The position numbers and the translations under genes were made by a program. Source: DAIQRJ01 sp963708795 (GTDB lineage: Bacteria; Actinomycetota; Actinomycetes; Propionibacteriales; DAIQRJ01). From it: a stretch of DNA of 64,000 bases. Each line of letters begins with the position of its first letter. Positions within the stretch are counted from its first letter, which is position 1. The stretch lies in contig CAVPUH010000006.1 in assembly GCA_963708795.1 (NCBI GenBank), positions 558,001-622,000 on the forward strand. Reading direction: 5' to 3'. This document shows positions 14,680-23,460 of this stretch, one piece after another. The notes under the pieces were generated by a model, which was not told the DNA's origin, ran no database searches, and saw only the letters and a list, made by a program, of their open reading frames with translations.

Positions 14680-17679
14680 TCAAGCCGCGAAGAAGATCCG
14701 CTCCACCGCAGCGTGGGCGCGTCGGGTGATCCGGCGATAGTGCTCGACGAACGGTGCGGCGCCCTCGACACCGAGCAGGTGGGCCACGGCCGCGAGTTCG
14801 CGTGAATCGGTCGGCAGCGTGTCCGAGGGCCGACCGCGCACCAGCATGATCGCGTTGCGGGTTCGGGTGGCCAGCGTCCAGGCCAGCTCCAGCACGACGC
14901 GATCCGGCTCGACGATCAGACCGGCTTCGGTGGCCGCGGTCAGCGCGGCCAACGTCGAGGTCGTTCGCAGGTCCGGAACGCGGTGAGCATGCTGCATCTG
15001 GATCAACTGGACCGTCCACTCGACGTCGGCGAGCCCACCCCGGCCGAGTTTGGTGTGCGTCGTGCGGTCGGCCCCCCGCGGCAGCCGCTCGTTGTCCACC
15101 CGGGCCTTGATCCGGCGGATCTCCTGGACGTCTCGAGCGCTCAGCCCGGATCGTGGATAGCGCAGCGGCGCGATCAGGTCGACGAAGTCGCGGCCCAGCG
15201 CGCTGTCGGAGTCGATCGGCCGGGCGCGCAGCAGTGCTTGCGCCTCCCATGCCATCGACCACCGCGCGTAGTACGCCGCGTAGGAATCGAGCGTGCGGAC
15301 CAGCGGACCGTTCCGGCCCTCCGGGCGAAGGTCGGCGTCGATCTGCAACGGCGGGTCGGCGAGCGGCAGCGCCAGCAGGCGACGCAGTTCGGACGCGACC
15401 GCGAGCGACCACTCGCTCGTCGCCGCCACCAGGTCGGGTGAGTGCGGCCGGCTCACGAACAGCACGTCGGCATCGCTTCCGTAGCCGGTGTCGGCGCCAC
15501 CGAGGCGACCCATCGCGATGATCGTCAGCTCGCCCGGCTCGGGTCCTTCGCGCCGTTCCGCCACCGCACGACGGGCGACCTCGAGGCCGGCACAGACGGT
15601 GGCGTCGGCGGCAGCCGTGAGGCCGGCCGAGACCTGGTGGACCGGCGTGTCATCGGTCAGATCGGCGATCGCGATGCCGAGCAGATACCGCCTTCTGGTC
15701 GCGCGGACGGCGCCGATCGCCGCTTCCGGGGTGTCCTGCCGTGCTGCGCCGGCCAGCATCTGCGCGAGCGCCGTCGCCGGTTCCACCGCGACCAGGTCCG
15801 GCCGACCGAGCATCTGGACGGCTTCGGGCGCGCGCTCGAGCATGCTGGTGGCGTACCGGCTGGAGGCGAGCACGGTGGCCATGCGCTGCGCGGCCACGCC
15901 CTCGTCCCGGAGCAACCGCAGGTACCAGGGCGTGGAGCCGAGGGCCTGCGACAGGCTGCGGAACGCGAGCAGCCCGGCGTCGGGATTCGGCGAGTCGGCG
16001 AACCACGACAACATCGCGGGCAGCAACTGGCGCTGGATCAACGATCGGCGCGAGACGCCCTCGGTCAGCGCCTGGATGTGCCGGACCGCCGCCTTGGGAT
16101 CGCCGAACCCGAGAGCTGTCAGGCGTTGCCCGGCCGCCTCCGGGCTCAGTCGGGACTCCTCCCCCGGAATCCGCGCCACCGCGGCCAACAGCGGCCGGTA
16201 GAAGAGCTTCTCGTGCAGCCGGCGAACTGTGCGGGCGGTATTGGCCCAGACCTCGCCGAGCTGTTCGACCGGCGAGGCGAGGAAGCCCATGCTGCGTCCG
16301 ATGCGACGGAGCGAGACCTCGTCGGACGGCAGCGTATGAGTGCGCTGCAGGCGGTACAGCTGAAGCCGGTGCTCGAGCTCACGGAGGAACGTGTAGGTCT
16401 CGGTGAGGGCGGCGCCGTCCTCCCGCGCGATGTAGCCGCCGTCGGTCAAGGCACCGAGCGCGGTCAGCGTCGTCGGGCTGCGCAGGGTGTCGTCCGTCCG
16501 CCCGTGCACGAGCTGGAGCAGCTGGACCGCGAACTCCACGTCCCGGAGCCCGCCCGGACCGAGCTTGATCTCACGGGCCTGGTCGTCGCCGAGCTGGTCG
16601 ATCACGCGGCGCCGCATCGCCTGCGCGTCCTCGACGAAGCCGGGCCGGTCGGCCGCGTGCCAAACCATCGGCTCGATCAGTTCCACCAGCCGCCCGGCCA
16701 GGTCGAGGTCGCCGGCCGCCGGCCGCGCCTTGAGCATCGCCTGGAACTCCCAGGTCTTCGCCCAGCGCTCGTAGTAGGTGCGGAACGAGTCGAGAGTGCG
16801 GACCAGCGGCCCGTTCTTCCCCTCCGGCCGCAGGGCCGCGTCGACGGGCCAGATCGTCCCCGCGGAGGTATGCCCCGAGATCGCCCGCATCGCCTGGGTC
16901 GCAAGGGCGGTGGCCGCCCGATTCGAGGCGTCCCCGCCCGGCTCGGCGACGAACACCACGTCCACGTCCGAGACGTAGTTCAGCTCGTGCCCGCCGCACT
17001 TGCCCATGGCGATGACGCCCAGGTCGGCACCGTCGGCCCGGGCACCGGCGAGCTCCCGGCCGATCGTCACCCCGGCGTCGAGCACGGCGACCGCCAGATC
17101 GGACAGGGCCGCGGCGACCTCCGGGTAGGCCGCGTCGCCGACCAGATCCCGGGCCGCGAGCTGGGCCAGCTGTCCCCGGTAGGTGAGCCGAAGCGCGTCC
17201 TGCGGCGTGCGTTCGGCCCCACCGAACGCCTGCGGCAGTCGTCCGCTCGCCGCATCCTCGAGCTCACCGCGGGCATGGACGAGCCAGCCGTCGATCGACA
17301 GGCCCTGCTCGACGGTGTCGAGCAGCTTCCACGAACCCGGGTTCGCGACCAGGAAGTCCCCGAGCGTCGCCGACGCACCGACCAGCCGCACGAGCTGCTC
17401 CGGGAACCGGCCGTTGTCCGGGCCGAGCCTCGTCAACCGGTCGAGCAGTTCGTCCGACGTTCCGGGGCGGACGCCGGCCGCCGAGCGGCCCGGACGTTCG
17501 GACTCGATCAGTCGGGTCAGCGTCCAGAGCGCCAGATCGGGCTCGGCCGCCCGGCTGAGCCTGGTGACGAGACTCTCGTGGAGTTCGGCCGGGAGCCGGC
17601 GCAGCACGGGCAACGCAGCGTCTGGGGCACTGAACCCGGCCCGGGCGAGCGAGCCCGGGGTCAGCGTCGCTTCACTCAC
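14680..17679 (-). CDS. glnE: Bifunctional glutamine synthetase adenylyltransferase/deadenylase
   Basis: Adds AMP to and removes it from the regulatory tyrosine of beta-type glutamine synthetase. 999 residues, the usual actinobacterial length. Two nucleotidyltransferase domains are visible: the N-terminal one with MGKCGGHELNYVSDVDVVFV and the C-terminal one with MGRLGGADTGYGSDADVLFV, each followed by a GlnD_UR_UTase-type helical segment (KLGPGGLRDVEFAVQLLQL and KLGRGGLADVEWTVQLIQM). It lies 3 nt downstream of glnA2 and is probably cotranscribed with it. Its expected substrate is GlnA (2696-4123), which has the tyrosine; GlnA2 does not. The frame is intact over 3 kb, in contrast to glnA. Confidence 0.96.
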   Translation of the reverse strand: MSEATLTPGSLARAGFSAPDAALPVLRRLPAELHESLVTRLSRAAEPDLALWTLTRLIESERPGRSAAGVRPGTSDELLDRLTRLGPDNGRFPEQLVRLVGASATLGDFLVANPGSWKLLDTVEQGLSIDGWLVHARGELEDAASGRLPQAFGGAERTPQDALRLTYRGQLAQLAARDLVGDAAYPEVAAALSDLAVAVLDAGVTIGRELAGARADGADLGVIAMGKCGGHELNYVSDVDVVFVAEPGGDASNRAATALATQAMRAISGHTSAGTIWPVDAALRPEGKNGPLVRTLDSFRTYYERWAKTWEFQAMLKARPAAGDLDLAGRLVELIEPMVWHAADRPGFVEDAQAMRRRVIDQLGDDQAREIKLGPGGLRDVEFAVQLLQLVHGRTDDTLRSPTTLTALGALTDGGYIAREDGAALTETYTFLRELEHRLQLYRLQRTHTLPSDEVSLRRIGRSMGFLASPVEQLGEVWANTARTVRRLHEKLFYRPLLAAVARIPGEESRLSPEAAGQRLTALGFGDPKAAVRHIQALTEGVSRRSLIQRQLLPAMLSWFADSPNPDAGLLAFRSLSQALGSTPWYLRLLRDEGVAAQRMATVLASSRYATSMLERAPEAVQMLGRPDLVAVEPATALAQMLAGAARQDTPEAAIGAVRATRRRYLLGIAIADLTDDTPVHQVSAGLTAAADATVCAGLEVARRAVAERREGPEPGELTIIAMGRLGGADTGYGSDADVLFVSRPHSPDLVAATSEWSLAVASELRRLLALPLADPPLQIDADLRPEGRNGPLVRTLDSYAAYYARWSMAWEAQALLRARPIDSDSALGRDFVDLIAPLRYPRSGLSARDVQEIRRIKARVDNERLPRGADRTTHTKLGRGGLADVEWTVQLIQMQHAHRVPDLRTTSTLAALTAATEAGLIVEPDRVVLELAWTLATRTRNAIMLVRGRPSDTLPTDSRELAAVAHLLGVEGAAPFVEHYRRITRRAHAAVERIFFAA

Positions 17680-17682
17680 CGG

Positions 17683-19020
17683 TCACCAGACCGGCAGCAT
17701 GCGGTCCCGCTCGAACGCCGTGACGTGCGCCCGGTACTCCCGCCACTCCTCGCGCTTGTTCCGCAGGAAGTAGTCGTAGACGCCCTCACCGAGCGTCTCG
17801 GCCAGCAGCTCGGAGTCCTCCATGAGGCTGATCGCCTGATCGAGGCTCCGAGGCAGTGGCTCGATGCCCATCGCTTTGCGCTCCCCCTCGCTCAGCGCCC
17901 AGACGTTGTCCTCCGCGCCGGGCGGCAGCGGGTAGCCCTCCTCGATGCCTTTCAGCCCGGCCGCGAGCATCACCGAGAAGGCGAGGTAGGGGTTGCACGC
18001 CGAGTCCGGCGAGCGCATCTCGATCCGGGTAGACGCTCCCTTGAGCGGCTTGTACATCGGGACGCGGACGAGCGCCGACCGGTTGTTGTGACCCCAGCAG
18101 ATGTAGCCCGGTGCCTCGCCGCCACCGACGATCCGCTTGTAGGAGTTGACCCACTGGTTCGTCACGGCGGTGATCTCGGCCGCGTGCTTGAGGAGGCCGG
18201 CGATGAAGCTCTGGCCCGTCTTGCTCAGGTGGTACTCGTTGCCGGCGTCGAAGAAGGCGTTCTGCTCGCCCTCGAAGAGACTCATGTGCGTGTGCATCCC
18301 GGAGCCAGCGTGCTCGGTGAACGGCTTCGGCATGAACGAGGCGTACGTCCCCTCGGTGAGCGCGACCTCCTTCACCACCACCCGAAAGGTCATGATGTTG
18401 TCCGCCGTGGCCAGCGCGTCGGCGTAGCGGAGGTCGATCTCCTGCTGACCGGGCGCGCCTTCGTGGTGACTGAACTCGACGGAGATCCCCATGGCCTCGA
18501 GCATCGTGATGGCGCTGCGCCGGAAGTCGTGGCTGACGTTGTTCGGCGTGTGGTCGAAGTAGCCGGACGAGTCGACCGGGATCGGCTCGTCGCCCTTCTC
18601 CGGACGGTCCCGGAACAGGAAGAACTCGATCTCCGGGTGTGTGTAGAACGTGAACCCGGCGTCCGCTGCCTTGGCCAGCGTGCGCTTGAGGACGAACCGC
18701 GGGTCGGCGTAGGACGGTGAGCCGTCGGGCATGAGGATGTCGCAGAACATCCGGGCCGTGCGAGGTGATTCGCCGCGCCACGGGAGGATCTGGAAGCTGC
18801 TGGGATCGGGCAGCGCGAGCATGTCGGCTTCCGAGACCCGGGTGAAGCCCTCGATGGCCGAGCCGTCGAAGCCGATGCCCTCGCTGAAGGCCGATTCGAG
18901 CTCGGCCGGCGCGATCGCCACCGACTTGAGGGACCCGAGGACGTCGGTGAACCACAACCGCACGAAGCGGACGTCGCGCTCCTCGACCGTGCGCAGAACG
19001 AACTCCTGCTGACGATCCAT
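17683..19020 (-). CDS. glnA2: Second type I glutamine synthetase (GlnA2-like)
   Basis: 445 residues from the ATG at 19020, equal to mycobacterial GlnA2. Family motifs: GFDGSAIEGF, THPEIEFFLFRDRP, FSHHEGAPGQQEIDLRYADA (metal and glutamate site), FMPKPFTEHAGSGMHTH (ATP region), NNRSALVRVPMYKP and EMRSPDSACNPYLAF. The beta-type insertion is missing, and the segment around the GlnA adenylylation tyrosine reads NVWALSEGE here, with no tyrosine, so GlnE should not modify it. Closely related enzymes can make D-glutamine/isoglutamine or act on polyamines, so the substrate is not certain. Divergent from nadE. Confidence 0.9.
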   Translation of the reverse strand: MDRQQEFVLRTVEERDVRFVRLWFTDVLGSLKSVAIAPAELESAFSEGIGFDGSAIEGFTRVSEADMLALPDPSSFQILPWRGESPRTARMFCDILMPDGSPSYADPRFVLKRTLAKAADAGFTFYTHPEIEFFLFRDRPEKGDEPIPVDSSGYFDHTPNNVSHDFRRSAITMLEAMGISVEFSHHEGAPGQQEIDLRYADALATADNIMTFRVVVKEVALTEGTYASFMPKPFTEHAGSGMHTHMSLFEGEQNAFFDAGNEYHLSKTGQSFIAGLLKHAAEITAVTNQWVNSYKRIVGGGEAPGYICWGHNNRSALVRVPMYKPLKGASTRIEMRSPDSACNPYLAFSVMLAAGLKGIEEGYPLPPGAEDNVWALSEGERKAMGIEPLPRSLDQAISLMEDSELLAETLGEGVYDYFLRNKREEWREYRAHVTAFERDRMLPVW

Positions 19021-19112
19021 ACCCTGTGCTCCGTCTCTGCGGGTGACCCATGCCCAGCTGTCCCGCCACAGTCTGCCCAACGACGGCCGTCCTCGTCGCC
19101 CCGACCCGTCGA

Positions 19113-19118
19113 TAGGCT
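19113..19118 (+). promoter_or_regulatory. -10 box TAGGCT, leaderless start of nadE
   Basis: TANNNT hexamer ending 6 nt before the ATG at 19125, the same spacing seen between the RNase P RNA -10 and its 5' end. Confidence 0.5.
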
Positions 19119-19124
19119 TTCCGC

Positions 19125-20885
19125 ATGCCCGCGCTCCGGCTCGCACTCGCTCAGACCAACATGACCGTCGGCGACATCGCCGGGAACTGCGCGAAGGTCG
19201 TCGAGTCGGCTCGGTCGGCGGTGGCGGCGGGCGCGGACCTGCTGGCGCTGCCGGAGATGGCGGTCACCGGCTACCCGGTGGAGGACCTCGCGTTGCGCGG
19301 CACCTTCGTGGCGGCGTCGCGCACGGCGGTCGATGCGCTGGCCGGCACGCTGGCGGACGAGGGCCTCGGCGATCTCGTGGTCGTGGTCGGATACCTCGAC
19401 GCCACCGACGGTGTGGTGGCCCAGCTCGGCGTCCCGAAAGGCTCCCCCCGCAACGCGCTCGCCGTCCTGCATCGTGGCGAGGTGCAGACCCGGTCGTTCA
19501 AGCACCACCTGCCGAACTACGGCGTCTTCGACGAGTTCCGCCACTTCGTTCCCGGACACCGGATGGCCGTCGTCACGGTCGGCGGGGTCGACGTGGCCAT
19601 CTGCATCTGCGAGGACCTCTGGCAGGACGGGCCGTCGGCCGCCGCACGCGCCGCCGACGCCGGGCTGCTGCTGGTGATCAACGGATCGCCGTTCGAGGCG
19701 AACAAGGACGACACCCGGTTGGAGCTCTGCGCCCGACGCGCCCGTGAGGCAGGCTGCGCGCTGGCCTACGTCAACCTCGTCGGCGGCCAGGACGAGCTCG
19801 TGTTCGACGGGGATTCGCTCGTCGTCGGGGCCGACGGGGAGCTCGTCGCGAGGGCGGGGCAATTCGTCGAAGAGCTTCTCGTCGTCGACCTCGACCTCCC
19901 GTCCGCCAGCGAGCCGATGCCCGACGCCGACGAGGTGTTCGAGGGTCTGGCCGTCACCCGAACCCGCTTGACCGGTGCGGACGATGCCTCGGTCGGTACC
20001 CGCCCGGAGATGCCGGTGGCGCCGATCGCGCCGCGCTACGACGACATCGGCGAGATCTACACAGCGCTCGTCGTTGGCCTGCGCGACTACGTCGGCAAGA
20101 ACCACATGCAGCGCGTCTATCTCGGGGTGTCGGGCGGCATCGACTCGACGCTGGTGGCGGCGATCGCGTGCGATGCGATCGGCGCCGAGAACGTCTACGG
20201 CATCTCGAACCCGAGCGTGTATTCGAGCCAGCACTCCCGCGACGACGCCGCCGAGTTGGCCCGCCGGACGGGCCTGAACCTGCAGACGGTCCCGATCGCC
20301 CCGATGGTCGACGCGTACGAGGGTGCGATCGACATCGACGGGCTGGCCGCGGAGAACCTGCAGGCGCGGGTACGTGCGGTGGTGTGGATGGCACTCTCCA
20401 ACCAGAACGAGCCGTCGATCGTGCTGGCATGCGGCAACAAGAGCGAGCTGGCGGTCGGCTACTCGACGATCTACGGGGACGCGGTCGGCGGGTACGCCCC
20501 GATCAAGGACGTGCTGAAGACCCAGGTGTGGCAGCTCGCCCGGTGGCGGAACGCGCAGGCCGAGGCCAAGGGCGAGACTCCCCCGATCCCGGAGAACACG
20601 ATCACCAAGGAGCCGAGCGCGGAACTGCGGCCGGGACAGAAGGACAGCGACTCCCTTCCGGACTATCACCTGCTGGACGACATCCTCGACGACTACATCG
20701 AGCGAGATGCGGGGTCGGCGGAGCTGGTGGCGGCGGGTTTCGAGCCGGAGGTGGTCGCCAAGGTCCTCCGGCTGGTCGACCGTGCCGAGTACAAGCGGCG
20801 CCAGTACCCGCCGGGGACGAAGATCAGCTCGCGGAACTTCGGGCGCGACCGGCGGCTGCCGATCACGAGCAGCTGGCGGGAGTAG
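19125..20885 (+). CDS. nadE: Glutamine-dependent NAD+ synthetase
   Basis: Last step of NAD+ synthesis: amidation of nicotinic acid adenine dinucleotide with ammonia from glutamine. 586 residues in two parts. The N-terminal nitrilase-type glutaminase has the Glu-Lys-Cys triad in LPEMAVTGYP, RSFKHHLPNYG and ICICEDLWQDG. The C-terminal synthetase has the PP-loop YLGVSGGIDSTLVAAIA and the segments CGNKSELAVGYSTIYGD and ITKEPSAELRPGQKDSDSLP. The split-domain architecture is that of the mycobacterial enzyme, though shorter than its roughly 680 residues. A cluster of palindromic repeats begins 47 nt after the stop. Confidence 0.95.
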   Translation: MPALRLALAQTNMTVGDIAGNCAKVVESARSAVAAGADLLALPEMAVTGYPVEDLALRGTFVAASRTAVDALAGTLADEGLGDLVVVVGYLDATDGVVAQLGVPKGSPRNALAVLHRGEVQTRSFKHHLPNYGVFDEFRHFVPGHRMAVVTVGGVDVAICICEDLWQDGPSAAARAADAGLLLVINGSPFEANKDDTRLELCARRAREAGCALAYVNLVGGQDELVFDGDSLVVGADGELVARAGQFVEELLVVDLDLPSASEPMPDADEVFEGLAVTRTRLTGADDASVGTRPEMPVAPIAPRYDDIGEIYTALVVGLRDYVGKNHMQRVYLGVSGGIDSTLVAAIACDAIGAENVYGISNPSVYSSQHSRDDAAELARRTGLNLQTVPIAPMVDAYEGAIDIDGLAAENLQARVRAVVWMALSNQNEPSIVLACGNKSELAVGYSTIYGDAVGGYAPIKDVLKTQVWQLARWRNAQAEAKGETPPIPENTITKEPSAELRPGQKDSDSLPDYHLLDDILDDYIERDAGSAELVAAGFEPEVVAKVLRLVDRAEYKRRQYPPGTKISSRNFGRDRRLPITSSWRE

Positions 20886-20932
20886 GTCTCAGGTCCGGGG
20901 GTGCTCCGGCCCGCTTGCCACCTCGGCCCCTC

Positions 20933-21145
20933 GAGTGGGCGCGTCCGCACGCGACACGCCGCACCACCGTCAGCCCCGACCACTCTGCGCACGGTCCCAG
21001 CGGCCACCCCTCGAGTGGGCGCGTCCGCCACGCAACACGCCGCCACCGTCAGCCCCCGACCACTCTGCGCACGCTCGCGGCGGCCACCCTCGAGTGGGCG
21101 CGTCCCCACGCAACACGCCGCACCACCGTCGGCCTCCGACCACTT
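20933..21145. repeat. Nested-palindrome repeat cluster, 3 copies (locus 2)
   Basis: Three copies repeat at about 80 bp (CTCGAG marks at 20930, 21009, 21089). Each core begins GAGTGGGCGCGTCC and ends CCCGACCACT(C/T), with CACGCCGC in the middle, the same plan as the cluster at 1699. The third copy closes with CCACTT. Copy-to-copy identity is high within the cluster, lower with other loci. It occupies the 3' side of nadE. The rest of 20886-21257 holds an inverted pair TTGTCCAC (21171) / GTGGACAA (21213) just ahead of the next gene. Confidence 0.85.
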
Positions 21146-21170
21146 TGCGCACGGTCCTGGTGGACCCGAG

Positions 21171-21220
21171 TTGTCCACCGGGCCGGCCACGGCGCCGATG
21201 GCCCCATCTCCTGTGGACAA
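21171..21220. other. Inverted TTGTCCAC/GTGGACAA pair (DnaA-box-like)
   Basis: TTGTCCACC (21171-21179) and TGTGGACAA (21212-21220) face each other. The second is a perfect match to the actinobacterial DnaA box TTGTCCACA and the first an 8 of 9 match. Being only 38 nt before a start codon, they may instead be an operator. One pair is not evidence for an origin. Confidence 0.3.
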
Positions 21221-21257
21221 AGGACATTGCCGGCTCCGGGTGCTGGATCGTCGGTGC

Positions 21258-22212
21258 ATGGACCTCGATCCCGGTGACCGGGCACGGCACGCGCTGCCCC
21301 TCACGACTGCTCAACATCGACGAGCCGGCGTGACGTCGCGCCGCCTCGCGTCCGCCGACTTCCGCCGTCTGCACCACGGCGTCCACGTCGACGCAGCAGC
21401 CGGCCACGACATCGCGACGATCATCCAGGCCGCTTCGCTCCTGCTGCCGCCCGACGGCGCGATCGGTGGCTGGGCGGCCGCGTGGTGGCACGGTGTCGAT
21501 CGAATCGACGGAGCGCGCGGGCGACTGCCTGTCCTTCTCTGCCTCCCACAGCCCGGCCGGCGACGACGTGCCGGCGTGGCGAGTTTCCGATCTGCACTCG
21601 CTCCCGGTGACGTGGTCAGTGTCGATGGAATCCGCGTCACGTCTCCGCTGCGCACGTGCTTCGACCTCGTCCGGCGGTCCGTCGAACGCGACGACCGAGT
21701 CGCCGCCATCGACGCGTTCCGAGCGGCCGGTCTGGTCACGCGCGGCCGACCTCGTCTCCTACGCCAGCGAGCGCCCCGGGTGGCGCGGTGTCGGACGGGT
21801 GATGCCGGCCGCGCGCTTGAGTGCGGCCGGAACCGAATCGCTGCCGGAGACCTTGCTCCGGCTGGCCTGGGTCGCCGATGCCCGCCTGCCCGAGCCGTTG
21901 GTCAATCCGACGATCCTCGACATCCGCGGACGACTGGCCGGACGAGTGGACCTCTTCGATCCCCGATCCGCTCTCGTCCTCGAATACGACGGTGGCTACC
22001 ACGGCCGCGATCGGCAGCGGGCTCCGGACAACATCCGGCAACAGCGTCTCGAGCAACTCGGCCTCACTGTGGTCAGATTCGCGCACGCCGACCTGACGGA
22101 TGATCGACAACGGCTGGTCAGGCGTCTCGTCTCGGCTCGGCATCTCGCGACGGAGCGTAAGGCGGCGGTCCCGCGACGATGGAGGATCGCCGGTGAACCG
22201 CTGGCCGGGTGA
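21258..22212 (+). pseudogene. DUF559-type protein with AbiEi-like N-terminus, one frameshift
   Basis: About 318 residues after correction. The N-terminal part (LTTAQHRRAGVTSRRLASAD, then HHGVHVDAA) resembles the wHTH of AbiEi-type antitoxin proteins. The C-terminal part (LVLEYDGGYHGRDRQRAPDN, then RQQRLEQLGLTVVRF) has the DUF559 pattern, a small restriction-endonuclease-like fold. Between them the frame changes near 21741, where one extra G (ACGCGC-G-GCCGACC) is enough to explain the break. The gene is widespread in actinobacteria with no proven function. It follows a repeat cluster and its stop overlaps the panB GTG (22209-22212). A partner toxin gene is not visible next to it. Confidence 0.6.
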
Positions 22213-23168
22213 GCCAGGCTCCATCCGGCGCGCGACCCTCGTACGAGCCGGGGTGCGACGATGGCTGGGTGACGACCGAATCGCCCGACCACGATCAGGA
22301 GCCGGCACCGTACGGCTCGGGTCCCTCCAGTCCTGCTTCGTCGCCGTCGACGCCCGCGGAACCGCGCCGACGCCGCACCCGGGTGCACCACCTGAGGCAG
22401 TTCAAGCAGGACGGCAAGCGCTGGGCGATGCTCACCGCTTACGACCAGTACGCGGCGGCGATCTTCGACCAAGCCGGTATCCCGGTCCTGCTCGTCGGCG
22501 ACTCTGCGGGCAACAACGTGTTCGGCTACCCGACGACGCTGCCCGTGACGGTCGACCAGCTCATCCCTCTCGTCCGGGCCGTCAGCGGCGCAGCTCCGCA
22601 TGCGCTCGTGATCGCCGACCTCCCATTCGGGTCGTACGAGCGGTCACCGGAACAGGCGTTCGACACGGCTGTCCGGTTCATGAAGGAAGGGCTCGCCCAC
22701 GCCGTCAAGTTCGAAGGCGGCGTGGAGGTCAGCGACCAGGTCCGCAAGCTCACCGATGCCGGCATCCCGGTCGTCGGGCACATCGGTTTCACGCCGCAGA
22801 GCGAACACGCACTCGGCGGCTATCGCGTCCAGGGCCGGGGTGACGAGGCCGACCGGCTCCTCACCGACGCCGTCGCCCTCGAGGAGGCCGGCGCCGTGGC
22901 CGTCGTGCTCGAGATGGTGCCCGGCGAGTTGGCCCGGCACATCACGGAGAGGCTCGACATCCCGACGGTGGGCATCGGGGCCGGACCCGACTGCGACGCG
23001 CAGGTTCTCGTCTGGCAGGACATGGCCGGACTCCGGCAGGGCAAGGCCCCGCGGTTCGTGAAGCGATACGCCGATCTGGCTGGCGTGCTGGAGGCGGCCG
23101 CCCGGGCCTACGCAGCCGACGTCGAATCGGGTGCGTTCCCCACCGACGACCACACCTTCGAGGTCTGA
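22209..23168 (+). CDS. panB: 3-methyl-2-oxobutanoate hydroxymethyltransferase
   Basis: First committed step of pantothenate synthesis: transfer of a hydroxymethyl group from methylene-THF to 2-oxoisovalerate. Core motifs: KRWAMLTAYDQYAAAIFDQAG, LLVGDSAGNNVFGY, VKFEGGVEV, PVVGHIGFTPQS, EMVPGELARHIT and TVGIGAGPDCDAQVLVWQD. The GTG at 22209 overlaps the preceding stop by 4 nt and gives 319 residues with a disordered Pro/Ser-rich start; a GTG at 22269 would give a length closer to the family's 265-285. Neither has a clear ribosome-binding site, so coupling to the upstream gene is my reason for 22209. A repeat cluster follows the stop. Confidence 0.93.
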   Translation: MSQAPSGARPSYEPGCDDGWVTTESPDHDQEPAPYGSGPSSPASSPSTPAEPRRRRTRVHHLRQFKQDGKRWAMLTAYDQYAAAIFDQAGIPVLLVGDSAGNNVFGYPTTLPVTVDQLIPLVRAVSGAAPHALVIADLPFGSYERSPEQAFDTAVRFMKEGLAHAVKFEGGVEVSDQVRKLTDAGIPVVGHIGFTPQSEHALGGYRVQGRGDEADRLLTDAVALEEAGAVAVVLEMVPGELARHITERLDIPTVGIGAGPDCDAQVLVWQDMAGLRQGKAPRFVKRYADLAGVLEAAARAYAADVESGAFPTDDHTFEV

Positions 23169-23203
23169 CGCCGACCCAGGCCACCCTTCGGGACACCCCG
23201 CCC

Positions 23204-23446
23204 CTCGAGTGGTCGCACACCCACGCCCACACGGCGCGTCCCGCAACAACACGCCCACTCCACCAGGCCCGAGCACCCCGCACCCTCGAGTGGTCACAGA
23301 CCCACGCCCACACGGCGCGTCCCGCAACAACACGCCCACTCCACCAGGCCCGAGCACCCCGCACCCTCGAGTGGTCACAGACCCACGCCCACACGGCGCG
23401 CCCCGCAACAACACGCCCACTCCACCAGGCCCGAGGCCCAGCAGCC
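23204..23446. repeat. 81-bp tandem repeat, 3 copies, inverted form of the palindromic family (locus 3)
   Basis: CTCGAGTGGTCAC... recurs at 23204, 23285 and 23366, exactly 81 bp apart, and copies 2 and 3 are nearly identical. Read on the minus strand, each unit begins GAGTGGGCGTGTTGTTGCGG and ends GACCACTC, the same outer arms as loci 1, 2 and 4, so this cluster is in the opposite orientation. It fills the convergent gap between panB and fgd. Because 81 is a multiple of three, a repetitive open frame crosses it on the minus strand; I do not take it as coding. Confidence 0.85.
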
Positions 23447-23460
23447 CCAGCAACCCAGCC

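Noticed and set aside
15442..18720. A 1092-codon open frame on the plus strand across glnE and glnA2
   Set aside because: It is antisense to two well-conserved genes and its translation is low-complexity Arg/Gly/Pro. Long antisense frames are expected at this GC content. The same applies to long frames at 33477-36572, 43382-45547 and 54279-56729.
21171..21220. Chromosome replication origin
   Set aside because: Only two DnaA-box-like sequences are seen, and dnaA, dnaN and other origin genes are absent.
23204..23446. CRISPR array
   Set aside because: The units are 81-bp tandem repeats without distinct spacers, there are only three, and no cas gene is near. The same holds for the clusters at 1699 and 20933.
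22644..23453. A repetitive protein on the minus strand
   Set aside because: It exists only because the repeat unit is a multiple of three and the rest is antisense to panB.
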